From Trichaptum fuscoviolaceum (Eukaryota > Basidiomycota > Agaricomycetes > Hymenochaetales > Trichaptaceae): a stretch of DNA of 64,000 nucleotides. The stretch covers positions 2,401,424 through 2,465,423 of the forward strand of contig CAJSYZ010000001.1 in the NCBI GenBank assembly GCA_910574455.1, given 5' to 3'. Shown piece after piece: positions 61,999 to 64,000 of the stretch (its first letter is position 1; each line of letters begins with the position of its first letter). The position numbers were made by a program, and so were the translations under genes. A model generated the notes under the pieces. That model was not told the origin of the DNA. It worked only from the letters and a program-made list of their open reading frames with translations, and made no database searches.

Positions 61999-64000
61999 TC
62001 AAGCCTCGGAGGTCCACGCATGCCCGTCTCTAGAACCCTCTTCGCTTTCGTATGCGCTAAGCAGTTCGTCGTAACCTTCATCGTCGCCTTCGTCTGCGGC
62101 ACTCTCGGTGTGCCTATGGAAGCTTGTTGTGGAGACCTTCCTAGGGCGAGTCGTCCGTCCATCTCCAGAGATCTTCCGCGTCCTGACCTCCTGGTCCTCT
62201 GTCGAGATCTTCCGAGAGCGCCGGGGTGTCCGCCCATCAGTCGGAGAGGTAGATGTCGGGAAAGCAGACGCTTTGGGAGTCGTAGCTAAGTCGATCTCCG
62301 CGTCGAAGGATGGAGCGGCAAGGGTGTTTGGGCTCAATGCTCCTTGCTCTGATAAGGGGGATTGCAAGCCCGAATCACGGAGACGCAACGTCGACAGGCG
62401 GCTTTGAGGGCCATAGCGTTTCGCGCGTAAGCGCGGCGCGGTTCTATTGGACGGCGAGATTTGAGCAACAGAGGAGTCAGACGTATCTTCGACGCCCTGA
62501 GGACTCGTCGGCGATACAGATTTCTTTTGTAACCTCTTGGACTGTGGGGCAGGATCGAGAGGAGGCACCGCAGGCTCGCTAAATTCAGCTGATCCTCTAT
62601 TTCGGTCTGGGATCGAGACACGGACGGTCTGTTGACTCAAAAGCATGCTTGTCACCGGTGTTCGAGGAGGAGGGGAAGACGGTAATGTAGAGGGAGAATC
62701 TGGGATAGCTACTTGTTCCCAGCCCCGTACTGAACGTGTTTCCTCCTCCGCAGACGTACGACTCCTTACGCTACTATCTCGCGGAGACATTGGTAATCCA
62801 ACTCTGGATTGAAAGAGACCTTCACGTTCCGACTGCGATGAAACCGACCCGTTCCTCTCGCTGCGCGTCACCCTGAAGCCAGGCGCCATAGGAGACATGG
62901 ACGCCCTATTGAGAGGTACAAGTCGACTAATTGATGTGTCCGAATCCCATCCGCTCGCCATACTCTTCGGTGATACAACAGTTCCCGAATGGATGGAAGA
63001 CATAGAGGATATCGAATCACTGTGCCGGGGAGCCTGAACTCTGGACCTCAATACGTCAGTCCATTGGGGTGTAGGAGTGGTATTTGCAGACCTCGTAACA
63101 TGGTTCTGCGGTGATGGCGTGACAAGCGACTGGGGATTGAGAAGAAGGGGCCGAGGTGCTGACTTCGAAGGCTTAGGTGAAGCTGGATTCAACGAGGATA
63201 GAGACGGAAGGACCGCTAAGCGAGCGAACGATTGTGTCCTGCTGTGCGATACCGGACTCGGCGCCGACTGAGCTGAAGTCACAGATTCTGGGCTTTCTGG
63301 GGCAGCTAGTCCCATAGCTTCCTCATGTGTGAAGAGACGAGAATCCCTAGGAGGCCTGAAAAACGTAGGTCGAGGTGGCGGTGAGTAGACATCTGATCGA
63401 TCTATATTCGGCACGGAACCACGTCTATAGCCTTCAAAAGTTTGTTCGGCCAATCTCTTACCCACAGGAGTACCTGCAGTCGAATCACTCCTTAGTCTGT
63501 CGAAGGATGGGCCGTCGCTCGGTGGTGCGCTTTTGGCACTCCAAACATCCAACGCCTTCGCGGAGATGTTTGTACTGACTTTAGAGAACTTCGCAGCAAC
63601 GTCGCTCTGCCTGAGCTTCGCGGCGTAATTCCAAATACTGCTTGTAGCAGAATTCGGTGGAGATAGGTGAACTGATTTCTCCTTGTCTGGAACAGGAGGT
63701 GGGGCGGGAGAACGCTCACGAGATGGTGAAGGCGATGGCGACAGAGAATCTGGTGACGGAGGGACATCCAAAGCGCTTTGATTAGTTAAGCCCCGCCAGA
63801 CCGTTGACTTTAGACGGGCGGTCCATCCGGAGTCGTTTGAAGCTAAAGAATCTGACCTGTCGTGCCGTACATGGTTTGCCTCGCTTTCCGTCTCATCATC
63901 CTCTGTGTCGTCGTCATCACTTTCAGGCGACACCTCAGTTGAAGATGTCTGATTCGTTAATCCCTTCCACACGGCATCTCTTATCTTGCTTCCAATGCTG
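61999..64000 (-). CDS. unknown Ser/Pro/Arg-rich protein, 5' part beyond the window
   Basis: One uninterrupted minus-strand frame of at least 666 codons, open to the right edge; the true start lies outside. I do not recognise the family. Short related modules recur at the visible N-terminal end: IRDAVWKGLTNQ, then LKSTVWRGLTNQ, then SSIWNYAAKL, separated by acidic and Ser-rich linkers. The remainder is low-complexity, rich in Ser, Pro and Arg with many SP/TP and RRxS sites (for example SLSPSPSPSRERSPAPPP, RRSRKISTEDQEVRTRKISG), ending GYDELLSAYESEEGSRDG. It has no membrane segment. The repeated W-x-G/Y-L modules may be binding or amphipathic-helix motifs. Confidence 0.8.
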   Translation of the reverse strand, partial: SIGSKIRDAVWKGLTNQTSSTEVSPESDDDDTEDDETESEANHVRHDRSDSLASNDSGWTARLKSTVWRGLTNQSALDVPPSPDSLSPSPSPSRERSPAPPPVPDKEKSVHLSPPNSATSSIWNYAAKLRQSDVAAKFSKVSTNISAKALDVWSAKSAPPSDGPSFDRLRSDSTAGTPVGKRLAEQTFEGYRRGSVPNIDRSDVYSPPPRPTFFRPPRDSRLFTHEEAMGLAAPESPESVTSAQSAPSPVSHSRTQSFARLAVLPSLSSLNPASPKPSKSAPRPLLLNPQSLVTPSPQNHVTRSANTTPTPQWTDVLRSRVQAPRHSDSISSMSSIHSGTVVSPKSMASGWDSDTSISRLVPLNRASMSPMAPGFRVTRSERNGSVSSQSEREGLFQSRVGLPMSPRDSSVRSRTSAEEETRSVRGWEQVAIPDSPSTLPSSPPPRTPVTSMLLSQQTVRVSIPDRNRGSAEFSEPAVPPLDPAPQSKRLQKKSVSPTSPQGVEDTSDSSVAQISPSNRTAPRLRAKRYGPQSRLSTLRLRDSGLQSPLSEQGALSPNTLAAPSFDAEIDLATTPKASAFPTSTSPTDGRTPRRSRKISTEDQEVRTRKISGDGRTTRPRKVSTTSFHRHTESAADEGDDEGYDELLSAYESEEGSRDGHAWTSEA

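Overview
The window is eukaryotic nuclear DNA, almost certainly from an Agaricomycete (mushroom-forming basidiomycete). The genes carry many short introns (about 49-62 nt, GT..AG), and the proteins are typical fungal housekeeping and wall genes: TSC1/hamartin, Hsp90, phosphoserine aminotransferase, CDC5/Cef1, RTA1-like, TRAPP-II Trs130, ALG3, GH5 beta-1,3-glucanase and PIG-H. Exon joins were worked out by hand from splice sites and reading frame. The species is not identifiable from sequence alone.

Layout. 0.5-6.3 kb: a hamartin-like gene (+) converges on an Hsp90 gene (-) whose promoter has two perfect heat-shock elements. 6.3-10.4 kb: about 4 kb with no recognisable gene. 10.0-11.4 kb: a short unknown gene (+) behind a CT-rich promoter and a cluster of three ACGCGT boxes. 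12.7-14.2 kb: SER1 (+) with Gcn4-type sites. 14.2-16.3 kb: AT-rich spacer holding an intron-containing tRNA-Ser(GCT). 16.3-17.3 kb: a 2OG-Fe(II) oxygenase (+). 19.25-22.3 kb: CDC5/Cef1 (+). 22.6-25.1 kb: an RTA1-like gene (-) with a decayed paralogue just downstream of it.

26.1-51.4 kb is the most unusual part. The two ends are related in inverted orientation (both begin CATCAGGGAA, followed by a CTTAAGG block and CTGAAAT-nn-ACTGA motifs), and the flanks show an AA/AA match. Between them lie a nearly intact Plavaka-family transposase gene, a divergently transcribed many-exon accessory gene with an acidic tail, two unrecognised genes, a decayed group III histidine kinase and a decayed 3'-5' exonuclease. 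Blocks of the same short inverted motifs fill the spaces between these genes, and a separate 383-bp MITE-like element is nested inside. I read this as one roughly 25-kb cargo-carrying DNA transposon that has captured pieces of host genes. It sits 319 bp upstream of the Trs130 start codon.

51.8-64 kb returns to compact host sequence: Trs130 (+) tail-to-tail with ALG3 (-), then a GH5 glucanase (-) head-to-head with PIG-H (+), then a Ser/Pro-rich unknown gene (-) running off the right edge. The host genes are unrelated single units (TOR control, chaperone, serine synthesis, splicing, Golgi traffic, N-glycan and GPI synthesis, wall glucan). They form no cluster; the only multi-gene system I can argue for is the transposon.
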